Source of the DNA: Cinclus cinclus
Taxonomy: Eukaryota; Chordata; Aves; Passeriformes; Cinclidae
Direction of reading: 5' to 3'
DNA: 64,000 bases
NCBI RefSeq assembly: GCF_963662255.1
Contig: NC_085047.1
Coordinates: 92,697,619-92,761,618 of the forward strand
The notes beneath the pieces were generated by a model. The model was not told the DNA's origin and made no database searches. It was given only the letters and a program-made list of their open reading frames with translations. Of this stretch, positions 11,580-22,417 are shown piece after piece. A program made the position numbers and the translations under genes. How positions within the stretch are numbered: position 1 is the stretch's first letter; the number at the start of each line of letters is the position of its first letter.

Positions 11580-12680
11580 TTGGTCGCTAGTGGACAAAAA
11601 CAAAGGGCATGGGAGCGGAGCAAGGATGTGGAGCACGACAGCCTGGAGACAAGCCTGGCTGTGGGGCTGCCCGCTGCAGCCCGTGTCGCCCCATGAGACA
11701 CACCCGGTCTCTCTGGACAGGGAAAACCCGAGTCTCGATCCAAGCCCAGATAAAAATCTCCAGGTGCCAGCTCGCCTGTCCCACCCTGCAAGGGCAGAGT
11801 GGAGGCCCTCGCAGCCCGAGTGCCGCCGGTTCCCTGATCCAAGCCAGGTGAACCTTTGTCCCGTGTCCCCTCTCCAGAGATAGGAGGCGTTTATCTCCTC
11901 GGCAACGCCGCAGCCCGGCCCCGGAGCTGCTCCCCGGGCTCCCGGGGCTCCCCACTCGCATCCTGGCTGCCACATCCCGACCTCCTGCTGTCCCCCCGCC
12001 AGTCCCCACACCCCGTTGCGGGCCGGCTCCCCCTCGGCGAGGCAGAATCCAGCTCCCCAGGAGGAAAATGCGGGTGGGCCCGGAGGGAGGGAGCGCTGAG
12101 GCTGCTCAGCAGCAGCAGCAGCGCCGGGCAGCGGCCGGGAGGAAGGGCCGCTCACGCCGCCTTCTCTGACAAACCGCTTGGCGCTGTCGGGGGAGCGTGT
12201 GTGCCCGGGATAACCGCGTCCTGGGCTTCATCAAATGCCTTTTGGCAACTGGATTGTCTGATCGGGTGGATTTTCGAAGTATCGGCCTCAAATCCGGCCC
12301 GGTTTGAATCTGCAGCCTCTTTGGCTGCTGTAGAGCTTCCTGCCGCTCTGCCTCCACCCCTGCTCTCCCTGAGAAAGATCTTTTTCTCCCTGCTCGCAGG
12401 GAAAAGGCAGATGTCGTCCACTGAAAACTCTAAGAGTTTTGTTAAAAACAGCGTTTCACCATTCCGTTTGTCGTCTCCAGAGACACTGGAAATCCCTGTA
12501 AGCCTGGTGTTCTCGCTAAGCGAGGCGTGCGCACCGGCGGAGGGAACGCCGAACTTTCCCATTCAAGTGTTTTCTGGCTGCGCTTACTATATGATGCTCA
12601 ATGAGGGAAAGAGCTCCGTTCCACATGTTGTCCAACTCTTTCACAGAATAGAAACGGAGCTTCTGTAATACTTCTTCTGC
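11580..12680. other. CpG-rich block, possible distal CpG island
   Basis: GC and CpG content rise sharply at about 11,620-12,350, with a CAG/GCA run at about 12,105-12,122. A 270-codon plus-strand frame (11,856-12,668) and overlapping minus-strand frames are open because of GC bias. None has a recognisable domain. Orphan CpG islands near developmental genes are often Polycomb targets or starts of non-coding RNAs. Confidence 0.55.
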
Positions 12681-14048
12681 CCGTTCTTATTTTTTTAAAA
12701 ATTATTACGTTGTGCAGCACAAAAGACCAACACGTTCCTCTGGGAATTTTAGCTCTGATTTTCTGCCTCCATAGTTCCACTCAATTTTCGTACCTGTAGA
12801 GAGTCCTTTTCCTGTTAGGCAAAGACCATGTCATAATAAAACTAGAAGGTACGACAGTACACCTCGTTTCGACGGTGCCTGAATCTGGTGTGTAGTCACG
12901 TAAGTATGGAGAGGGACTTGCATTCTGCAAGCAAACGTCCTGAAAGTATGATGGGATGTTCCCAATGACATGACGTCATTGCATATATTTGTGAAGCAGT
13001 TAGTATCCACACACTGATTTTTATTACAGTTTTTTTTTTTTAATGCGTCTCCTTATTAAAAGACATCAACAAGAACATCCTGAGGAGAAGAGATTGTGTT
13101 TTAAACAACGGACTCTGAGTTTGTCGGTTTTCATGACAGTAGGCTTACCTTTCAAATGTGGTATTCTCCCTATTGATCATCTAAGGCTACCCTAAGACAG
13201 ATGATAAGTCCAGACGTCTAAATAGGAACATTTAACCATGAAAACATGAACACATACTTTAGACATTATGAAATATATAAAACATATCTGAGAAGCACAG
13301 ACACATTCAGTTCATCTACCTGAAACTATCCACTGAACAGTAGAGCTACATAGCAAGCCTTTACCAAACTGTACAAAACTGGGCTCACTTGGTCACACAA
13401 GGATGTCTTTTGCAATAATGCCACATCGTTGCTTCCCTAATATTCACTATGTGGATATATGGCACATTCATCATGATCATCTTGTCCCACTTATCGAGTC
13501 AACTTTGGTCTGTGACCCCCTAAAACTGAGATGTTGCTATATTAGGGAAAATCAAGCAGAACTTTTCCCTGTAGCTGCTTGGTTAAAACAAAATCATTAG
13601 GAGACTATTTGTTTCTATGTTGTGACCCAAATATTTTGGTTGGAGGCACAGCAGAAACGTTCTGTGCCTTGCTAGAAAGTTTGAAACTGAGAGGAACGTG
13701 AATGGAGAAAGTATTTTTGGAGGGAGAAAGGCATGTTCTGTGCTCATTACTTCGTTCTCGACTGTTCCATAAGATGCACAAGTAATGATTTGGCACAAGA
13801 GCACAGAAATTTCCCGTTTGGAAAACGCAATCCATGTATGTATCCCTCCTCTTCACTCTTACAGCTGTTCAAAACACTGCTGAGCAGTTTTTTAGGCTAA
13901 ACTCCATGCTTCCGTTAGTTGTACTCTGTCCTTAGACAGGTAGGCTTGAGCTCACCTACAGCTGTATATTTTAAAAGATATCTCCCACATTAGTTTTTCT
14001 TTTTACGGTCTGTCAAGGTAGAAAATGCACACGTTCACAGTGACTCCA

Positions 14049-14116
14049 TTGTACAACATCTTGGGGTTTGCATTATTTTCTATATTCTATCATCGGGAAG
14101 GTAAGATGTTGTACAA
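14049..14116. repeat. 14-bp perfect inverted repeat, 40-bp loop
   Basis: TTGTACAACATCTT at 14,049-14,062 is exactly reverse-complemented at 14,103-14,116. Each arm also contains the palindrome TTGTACAA. No target-site duplication flanks it, and the stem does not extend beyond a G-T wobble inward, so it is neither a typical pre-miRNA nor an obvious MITE. Confidence 0.9.
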
Positions 14117-14647
14117 CGACGAACCACGAAGCTTTCACCCGCCTGTGACTGAAAAGCAATTTAAGGGAAGGTAAGACTGATAATGCACGAAGGAACAGAT
14201 AATTTTAAAACCCCAAACAAACAAACAAACAAACACTTAACAAAACCTCATTCTCTTTTCTGCTACCTACAGGTAAAGTAAAAGATAATACGGAACGTTA
14301 ATCTGATCACTTGATCAAGTAATTACTCAAGATTTTTTCCAAAATGTAGTGATACCCACTGAGCAAGGAAAGGAGGACAGATCATGTTTGAGGTGTATGT
14401 AACTCGGAACCATTGTAGATGGTTTCAGAGCTTTCCTCACAGGGTGGAAATTGTGTTTTCGTGTCTATACTTCGTTTTGAACTCCCGTGCTTGGGGTTTT
14501 AGGTCTTTCCTGGCCTTGGGCTACTTGTATTTTTAGTTCCAAACCTGAACAGCCATTCATTCTTCTAATCTGATTAGGATTGAACTATCCACTCACCAGT
14601 GATTTTAGCAAGACAATCTTCCGATAGATTTTTCTGCATTGGAGAGA

Positions 14648-14728
14648 TTTAAAAAAAATATTTAAAAAAATCCAAACAAAACAAACAAAAACAAAGAAAA
14701 AAACAAACAAAGAAACAAACAAAAAAAG
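14648..14728 (+). repeat. A-rich (CAAA)/(CAAAA) low-complexity tract
   Basis: A-rich DNA with irregular CAAA and CAAAA units. Similar tracts occur at 21,345-21,380 and 62,452-62,548. Confidence 0.85.
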
Positions 14729-16012
14729 CTCAACAAAGTAACTCTTCTGAAATCTGTGTGAGACAATTTTTGGGTAGGAAATAAACGTCTCCCTAAAACC
14801 TCCTGCACCCCTCCTGCAACTTCATCAACCTCCATGGATGTATGGTGCCTTTGTTCACCACTAGTTTCTAGTTGCTATGGAGTTTTACGCCTTGGTACAC
14901 TATATTTCACCTCCTCCCGGTGAAAGCTATTCTTTTCCTAAATGCAGACTTCGCAGACTCCGGTCCTTCCCCCCCGTGTCGGCTGCACTTCCTCAGCCCA
15001 CGCTGGTCTGCCCCGGGCTAAAGCCGCGTTTTCCCACTCGGATCTCAGCTCACCCTCTAGCATTTGCCCAATTGTTTGACCACCGACAGATGCTCCCCTG
15101 CTTCTCCTCGGTTTCACTGTCCTTCATTTTATTTTTTTAAGGTTTCTGAGGGACAGTCCCTCTATCTGAGAGCCGCAGCTAACCGTGGCACACGTCTTCT
15201 CCAAATAATGAGAGGTGTCCGGGTTGAAAGCGTGGACAATAGGATTTTCCCGAGCATGAAGCATATTACCCCCAAACCCGTCCTGACAGGCCGTGTTAAA
15301 GCGTTTGAATGACTTTCTTGAAATGAGACCTTTCTGAAGGCTCCTCCCTTCAGAGAAATACACCATCCAGGAAAGATAGGCATGAAACTGCACGGGGGCA
15401 CCCCAAGGCTTTGTAAATTGGGGGTGGGGTGTGTGTCCTTTGTCACAAGGCACCACTGCTTCCACCCCAAAGCAATGGACCAGTGTGCTTTACCTTGGCC
15501 ATTGCCCCTCACTCAACACAAGCTCCGGACATGTTAAGGGGATGGGGTTTTCACTTTGGAACTTTCAGACTTTTTGACGGTACATACAGCGCTGCAGTTT
15601 ACCTCAGTTAGTGCCTACTAATTTCTAGCCTGTCCTACAAAGGCATCTCCAGATATGGTCTGGTTTCAGACATAAAGACTGGGAAGGACTTCCAGGTTTC
15701 CTGCTAGCATTTTGACCATGCAGCTACAGGAGCAAGCCCCATATAACACACTGCTGTTACACGAAAGATCCTCAAGCTCCTCCAAAATTTGGTTTGTTAA
15801 ACTTTTGCAAAGTTTCTTCCAACAGTAGACTGGTTCACTGCATGTAAAAGTCAACGGGCTTTCACTTCAGCCTCTAAAGAAAGCCTCCCGTTACATCTGT
15901 ACCTGCACACCAGGTTCCCCAGCTCCTCTACCAGCTGTCCTGCTCCTCGGGGTCACCCTTGTGTTCCAGCATTTCCTGACATTATTAAGCAGAGGCACGG
16001 CGGGGCAGGAGC

Positions 16013-16044
16013 CAGCAGGCAGGCAGGCAAGCAGGCAGGCAAGG
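16013..16044 (+). repeat. (GGCA)n short tandem repeat
   Basis: About eight GGCA/AGCA units. Confidence 0.85.
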
Positions 16045-16279
16045 CCCTGTCCGCTCTGCACCCACAATCTGTTATCCTTCCTACCACCCGGGCAGCAGGA
16101 ATCGGCTCCCACGCCCCTCGCTGCAGCTACTCCGCTCACACCAGCCTCCCGGCTCGGGGCTCCGCAAGACCGTGTCCTGCCATGTTTTGCCTCCTCTGTC
16201 TGTCTTTTGGCCTTGCCTCTTCAGAAGTGACTTTTCAGCCAGTCTTGGCTGTCTGACTCCTCTCTGCCTCGGCCGTGTG

Positions 16280-17765
16280 AAACCACTTGCCTAGGCTTCA
16301 GTTTCCCCGCGGAAAGCAGCATCCATCCCTAACCTCAGCACAGAGGGAGAGTCGCTTAGTCTTGACCAGGACACTCCGGTCTCAGCCTGGCTGTCCCGGG
16401 CGCAGTCCTCTGCGGAGCTGCGTGAGTCCCGTGGCACTGGGGAGACGGAAGGGCAGCGGGGCCGCGATCCGCAGAGTGGGGCCACGCGTGGCCGCAGGTG
16501 CCTGGGGCTTCCCTCTGCACTTTTACAAGGGATGTCTCCGAACCGGGCCAGGCCCACTGGCTTCAGATCTCCTTCGGTTCGGACGATATGCACAGAGGTG
16601 CTCCGTGCTGCCCGTGGCGTAGCGCCGAGCCACCCAGCCTCCTCGTTTTTTGGGGTGCTGAGTTTTCTGGAAGAGGAGGAGCCAAAATGCCGTGAGGTGG
16701 AGGGACGGCTTGCTTCACTCTCCATCACCCCACCCCACCCTCCCACTAAAAAAAGGGAAGATAGCTTGTGTCGTCTCCCCGCCCTGCGCAGTGTCTGTGT
16801 GCGTGGAGTGTGCGCGGAGCGGCGGCGCCGGTTCCCCGCGGGGCGCGGACCGGCAGCCGAGGCTCCCACCCGCCAGTGCCGGCCCCGCTCGGCGGCCCGT
16901 CGGGGGCCCTCCCCCTGCCAGTGCCATCCCCCGCCCCCGGTAGCCGCGCAGCAGATGGCCCGCGGTCCGGGAGGGCGCCCGCCCGCCGGTGAACGCATGA
17001 CTGGAGCCCGGGAGGGTCCCGTGTGGAGTTCAAGAGCGGCTTTTCCCGGCTGGCAGCAATGCGTTTGTTTTTCACAGATATCTCGGCCCGCCCCCGCCTC
17101 CCACGCCTGGAACTCTGCCTCCTTCCCTTCTTCCCCTACTCGTCCATGAGGGGCTCGAAGGCTGCGGTCGGGAGACGGGGCGCACCGCAGCACTGCCCCC
17201 ACCGCCACCCGCTGCAGCCTTCCGACCTCCCTCTGGGACCTCTCCTCTCCCTCCTTCCCGGCTGCGGCGTCTCCCTTCTCCCCGCTGTAGGGCCGGGCCT
17301 TCCCCCGCCATACCCCGCTCGCTCCAAGGGCGGGCCTGGTGTCGCTGGCTGCCCGGCCGGCCGCTGGCTTGCAGCGGGAGCCGTCGGTTTTCTGCCGGTG
17401 ATTGTAAACGGGTTTGACTGGCCGTTGATCTCGGGGTCAGGACTCCACTCGCTAATCCTTCGCTCTCCAAACACCGCCCCTCCTCCTCCTCCCCACGCTC
17501 TCCCTCCCTTTCTTTCGCCGCTCTCCCCTCCTGCCACCCCCGTTTCCCTCTTGCATCATTCATCTGCAGCCCCTCTGACCGCTTCGGGGGCACCCCGCTT
17601 CCTGGGGCTGCAGCTAGCACCCCACGGACAACATCCCCGAGGCCCATCGCTCCACGGCTCCGGGGGATTGGCTTAGCAAGGAGGGCCCCTCCTGCACGAT
17701 CAGCCCCCTGCACACTGACGCGGACACACTGACACACGGACACACTGACGTGGTCCGCCCCCACG
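16280..17765. other. CpG-rich block about 5-6 kb 3' of SOX1
   Basis: Strongly CpG-rich DNA, densest at about 16,800-17,000, with pyrimidine-rich stretches to about 17,550. Frames of up to 305 codons on both strands reflect GC bias; their residue composition is Pro/Arg/Ser/Gly-rich and no domain is recognisable. It may be a distal CpG island or the start of a non-coding RNA. Confidence 0.55.
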
Positions 17766-17769
17766 GGAG

Positions 17770-18845
17770 TGCCCCGTCCCGGCTCTCCCCACGTGTAGCA
17801 ACACGACTGTAGGAGGGAAGGGGAGATCTGGAGATTACTGGGGGGAGCTGACAGAAAGTGTGCGGGAAGGGGGAAGGAGGGGCAGAAAAGGGCTCGGGAG
17901 AGTCGGTGAGTGGCCGGGAAAGGCGGGGATACCGTGGGGCGTGGGAGAGCGTCGGCGCCAGGCCCGGGAGAGCATCCCATCCGGATAACCCATCAAACCC
18001 ACAGACACCTGCCAGTTCGCGTCTTTTGGCTTGACTGTACAACAACGCTTAGATAAGCAGTTTGGTTTGGTTTTCGGCGGGGGAGCGTGTCTGTCTTTTT
18101 TTCTTTTATACAGTATTTCTTTTCCTTCCGTGGCAGTTCATACGTAATAATAAAATGCTGTAACTGAGTCAGACATCCAGGTGACCCGGCCTGATGTCGC
18201 CTGCATGTGGCGCAGCTGGGAGGGAGGGTTCTCCCCACCCCCACCCCGCCCTACCAAGGAGCACTTCGCGGAGTTTCTTGTCCCGCTGTGGCCCCACGGG
18301 CGCGTTGCGTCTGATTTCTGGAATCGTCCCTCTTTTTATCTTCATGGGCAATTTCGTGCGCCCTCCTCCCGCGCTCCGTTGCTCCCAGAGGCTCGGAGCC
18401 GTCCCATCGATGCTCCCCCCCCGGGGCTTGTTGCGATGTGACTCCGGTTGAGGGCCCGGGGGAATGGAACTGGAGGGAACGGCTTTTCCCCGGGGCACAA
18501 GGCCACTCCTACGAGCTCACCGATCCACGCACGGTGGAGTGGAAGGAGAGGGGAAAATGTCTTTTAGAAAGGGAGAACCGTTGGGAAAAGAGCTGTGGAG
18601 TTCAGGCCAAGTTTGTGTTTTGGCTCGAAGTTTGGAGCGCATCAAACCTGTTATCTCTCTGCGCCTCCTGTCCTTCTGGCTCCTCTGCCGCCGTCCCCCT
18701 CCCGGGGCGCAGGGACTCGCCGGCAGAGCCAGGACCGCGGGGGTGGGGTCTGGCCCAGGGGGGGCTTGACCCCAAGCTCCCCACGCTACACGCAGCCTAA
18801 CTGCACAGAGAAGGTGCTTCGGCCCCGCTCCCATCCGCCTTACTC
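17770..18845. other. GC-rich intergenic DNA, no gene
   Basis: CpG remains frequent at about 18,180-18,800. A short tandem of CACTGAC/GACACA-type units lies at about 17,710-17,752. No coding frame was recognised. Confidence 0.5.
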
Positions 18846-18849
18846 TTTG

Positions 18850-19385
18850 GATTTTCCTTCCTTTTACTGAAAATGAGATGACTTTTTACTTTAATTCTTC
18901 CACATACGTGATTTTAATAGCTCTGTCAATCATGCTATAGGAGGAACATTTCATACAATTTTAGATGTAATGTACTTAAACCATAAATCGCTTAAACCTA
19001 TTCTTAGTTTTGCATATTCAATTATTCTCTTATATATAACTCTCTCACAGCAAAAAAGCCCGAAGACATAATTATGTTACTGTACCTAACGCTAAGTCAT
19101 TTGCTAGGAAAGTTGTTTTGTTTAAAAACCCAAACGTGAAGTTTAATTCAAATTAAACTGAACTGTCAAACCAACCAACAGACCACGAACAACAAAAAAA
19201 TTTTACCCCGATGGCGTGTTAAGGGGGTGGGAGGGGTGGATAGTTTTTTGGTATTTCGTGGAGATTTTTATTGTTGTTTGGGGTTTTTTTTCCCTCTTTT
19301 TTTTTTTTTTTGTTGGTTGTTTTGTTGTTTTGTATGTTTGTTTTTTTGTTTGTTTGTTTGGTTGTTTTTTTTTTTGGTGGGGGGC
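18850..19385. other. AT-rich DNA ending in a T/G-rich (TTTG)-like tract
   Basis: AT-rich sequence with homeobox-like words runs to about 19,190. It is followed by a T/G-rich tract (about 19,240-19,382) with T runs of up to about 16 and TTTG units. Confidence 0.6.
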
Positions 19386-19389
19386 GGAC

Positions 19390-19800
19390 ATTCGCAGAGC
19401 GAACTGTATTCATTGAAAGGCGGGCTGAGGATGTTCGAAGCTTATTTGAATATAGCCGACATTGGGTCTCTTTAATCCCCTTATGTTGAAAGTGCAGGTG
19501 TTCCTATTATTCCAGGCATAACGGCATTGAGCCGCTAAATTGTGATGGTAGGACGGAAAACTCATTTAAAGGAGCTCATTTAGAGAACTGTATATATTTT
19601 TTTCTTTAAAGCACTTCCCCGTAGTATTTCTGCTGTTTGGACGCAAATGAGCTGATGTTTATTTGCTTTTCTCCCTTGACCGCTCCAATCCCACTGTTCC
19701 ATCAGTTGTGTTCAGCGATACAGGATCGTCCCGCTGAGATTCTTCTATTCTGCATTGTCATTAAATGTGATTTTTAATAGCTATGACCTTTAAAGAAAAA
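19390..19800. promoter_or_regulatory. Candidate enhancer just 3' of SOX1
   Basis: The block holds near-octamers (ACGCAAATGAG at about 19,641; TTATTTGC at about 19,659), CATTGT (19,753-19,758), AATTGTG (about 19,538) and homeodomain-like TTTAATAG. It is repeat-free and keeps CpGs. It begins about 2.6 kb 3' of the SOX1 stop, beyond the likely 3' UTR. Confidence 0.4.
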
Positions 19801-19847
19801 GGCACGTAACAAGGGTGCATCAGACGTATATGTGTGCATGTGCACAT

Positions 19848-19849
<2 letters not shown>

Positions 19850-19889
<40 letters not shown>
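19850..19889 (+). repeat. (CA)n microsatellite
   Basis: About 20 CA units. Confidence 0.95.
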
Positions 19890-19891
<2 letters not shown>

Positions 19892-20187
19892 CTCTTCAGC
19901 CACGATGCTATCTATGGTGTGCACAGATATTTACGAGCACATGAAGGACAACACGTTTCAAGAAACAGTTCAACAGGTACCCAGCTTAATCTGCATAGCT
20001 CAAGGTACAGCTATTATTTTTTAAAATTTCATCTAGGACTGTGTTTGGCTGGAGGTGACCAACACTGCAGAAGGTTTCACAGGTAGAGGTGACCAACACC
20101 TCACAGGTTTCTGCCTTCTGTATGCTCTGTTTGGTCGCTGAGCATTTCCAAATGTCGCCTGCTGACTGAATCCGCACATTCCTCCAT

Positions 20188-20193
20188 TTTATT
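20188..20193 (-). terminator. Distal candidate SOX1 poly(A) signal AATAAA
   Basis: A minus-strand AATAAA lies about 2.2 kb after the stop and would produce the longest plausible 3' UTR. A further hexamer at 19,663-19,658 sits inside a likely regulatory block and seems less likely. Confidence 0.35.
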
Positions 20194-21340
20194 AAAGGCT
20201 CGAATAATTAAAAAAAAAAGTTTGGGCTGAAATCAACAGACAGCTTCCATGAAAATTTTGCGTTCAGTATGAGTGATTTATACAAAATTATCGACAGGAG
20301 TCCTTAGAGTTATGCATGTCAATTGACATGGCAGCATTATAGAAGTGCAATCTCTTACGACGGACCAAATCCGCTTCTCATTAGCTAGCTAAAACTTCCC
20401 CACTCCTGGATGGATGCAGTACTTATTCAGCAGAGCTAAAAGACGAACAGTCCTACAGCCTGCTGGGATCGACATTAAAGTCCAGGAAGTTAATTTTTTT
20501 CCTTTTGTTTAAGCAGTTACGACTACTTTAAAAAATTATATGCTACGGTAGTTTACAGCAAACTTTTAATTCTAACATATAGAAAAGTATCTCTCAACAG
20601 CTAGAAAAAAATTAGATCTCAAATCATTAAACAACACTGCAATGAAACGACACGCATCTTTTTGCTCGACAGCTTTCGCACCAGTCACTAAAAATGGGGG
20701 GCGGGGGGATGGGGAAGGGGGAGAAAGCTCTGACCCTACCGCTCCCCGCTCGCCCCCCGGAATGCTCCGGAGCGATGGGACTGCTTTTCGGGCTTGAGGT
20801 TTAGAGGTCGCTTTTCTTTTCGGGACGCGCAAAAAAGAAGCACTTTCTCTTTCCATGGTTTTAATTAGAGGGGAAGTGCCGTGCTGGACGGTGTCTTCTC
20901 GTTTCCCGGGGAGGTGAGTGTCCCCCGGGCCGCCGGGAACTCCCGGCTCAGTGGGGGCCCGAGGTGAGCAGGGGCGGGCAGAGCCCCATCACTCCCCAGG
21001 GGCAAAGTTAAGGCCACGGCAAGGTCCGGACCACCAGCTCAGCCATAAAATCCACAAAATGAACGTTCACGGCTGGAAGAGTAACGCAGTAAACTGTCTT
21101 CCCTTGCAGTAGGGAACGAGTATAAAAATAAATCTACCTTTATCCCTCCTGAGTTGCACAGGTTTGGGAACATCGACATTTACTGCAGATTGCACTTCAT
21201 TCTGTTTGCCGCTGCTGCTTAGAACTTCCTTCCCAAAAAATCTAGGTTTACCTGCTGTGTTTCCAGGCTAACCATGGTAAACACCACTATATTCTCCAGC
21301 TAGTTTTCTTTTTATACGGGTGACTATTTCCGCTTTGAAA

Positions 21341-21346
21341 TTTATT
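21341..21346 (-). terminator. Candidate SOX1 poly(A) signal AATAAA with GU-rich downstream element
   Basis: A minus-strand AATAAA lies about 1.07 kb after the stop. In mRNA sense a GTGGTGTTT element follows at a distance compatible with cleavage between the two. Confidence 0.4.
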
Positions 21347-21889
21347 TAAACAAAACAAACAAACAAACAAACAAAAAACAAAAAAGGAACTCGCATCTTT
21401 AGGATTTCCGTTTAGCCAAAAGGCTTTTTAGTAAACTGTATACACAATCTGATTCCCTTCGTACCACCTAAATAAAAATTATTTCACAATGCATTTACAA
21501 TAAATGATACAAAAAGAAAACAAAATCAAAGAGAAAACAAAAAACCAAAAATCTCCCGATACAATAAAGTTTTACGAACCCCGGAAAAAAATAGAGCTTC
21601 CAAAACAAAACAAAAAAAGTTTTATAAATAAACAAGTAACAAAAAAAAAAACCAACAACAAAAAAAACCAAACCCCTACCGCAACTCAAAAAACCCGCGA
21701 GAATATCTACAAAAAACTTTTGAGTGTTCTTTTGGGTTTGTCTTAGTACATGAGTAATAAATGAGAACTGTTTCCTCATAAACTTCGAGTTAATTAGTCA
21801 ATAAAAAGCTTTCGCAAGAAGCGATCCGTGACTGAAATCGTAGCGGTTCCGCGCGGTATAAAAGTTGGCATCACCTACAACTTTGTGTG

Positions 21890-21895
21890 TTTATT
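21890..21895 (-). terminator. Candidate SOX1 poly(A) signal AATAAA
   Basis: A minus-strand AATAAA lies about 520 nt after the SOX1 stop, downstream (in mRNA sense) of the AT-rich start of the 3' UTR. It is one of at least four candidates and usage is unknown. Confidence 0.3.
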
Positions 21896-22114
21896 ATTGG
21901 TGTTTTCTTTTCGCCGCCTTTTCCCCCCTTTCACGCTCTTTCTTTCTCTTTCTCCTCCTTTGCAAATAAACGCTCTTTGTCTCTTGGGTGAATGATAAAT
22001 ACTATACAAAAAGTCTCGATAAAACACAGAAGTTCAGTCTAAAACTAGTTTCATAAACTAGTCCTTCTAAAAAAAATGGTGACTAAAGCAACCGTTACCC
22101 TTTTTTCTCTCTCG

Positions 22115-22145
22115 TTATTATTATTATTATTTATTATTATTATTA
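22115..22145 (+). repeat. (TTA)n repeat in the SOX1 3' UTR
   Basis: About ten TTA units containing the first minus-strand AATAAA at 22,135-22,130. Confidence 0.9.
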
Positions 22146-22417
22146 CAAGAACATCAAAACATTTCTGTACAAAAAGGAAGGAAGAAAGAAAAAAATAAAA
22201 GAGAGAGGCGGGGGAGGGCGGGAGGGAAGGGGCGCGAGAGGCAAAAATAAGAGGGGGGAACCTGGGAGCGGGGCAGGAGCGGCGCGGGGCCGGGGCGCGG
22301 GCAGGCGGCCGGGGCTGAGCGTGCGGTGGCAGCGGCGGGGCGCGCAGTCCTGCAGGCCGGCCCGGGGCCGGGGCCCGCGTCCGTGCCTGCCTCCGGCGCT
22401 CCGCAGCCGGCGGGGGC

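Larger units (their letters stand above)
12685..16260. other. AT-rich to mixed intergenic DNA, no gene
   Basis: The stretch holds (CAAA)n at 14,209-14,234, an A/CAAA-rich tract at about 14,648-14,728, an AGGC/AAGC repeat at about 16,013-16,044 and a 14-bp inverted repeat (14,049-14,116, listed separately). Reading frames are short and unrecognised. Confidence 0.55.
20188..22417 (-). other. SOX1: SOX1 3' UTR and 3' flank with alternative poly(A) signals
   Basis: After the SOX1 stop, the sequence stays GC-rich for about 200 bp and then becomes AT-rich with many AUUUA-type motifs in mRNA sense. Minus-strand AATAAA hexamers occur at 22,135-22,130, 21,895-21,890, 21,346-21,341 and 20,193-20,188. 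The 21,341 signal is followed within about 50 nt by a GTGGTGTTT stretch that could serve as a downstream GU element. The most distal hexamer gives a roughly 2.2 kb 3' UTR, which I consider plausible for SOX1. The true end cannot be chosen without transcript data. A CpG-rich insert lies at about 20,690-21,010. Confidence 0.5.

Noticed and set aside
11856..12668. 270-codon plus-strand frame
   Set aside because: It lies in a CpG-rich block where stop codons are rare, has overlapping frames on the other strand and no recognisable domain.
16265..16320. Possible MIR fragment (CTTCAGTTTCCCC)
   Set aside because: Only about 15 bp resemble MIR and the following CTGTAAAA part is missing.
16291..17980. 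Frames of about 300 codons on the minus strand
   Set aside because: Open because of GC content; composition is low-complexity Pro/Arg/Ser/Gly and opposing frames are equally open.
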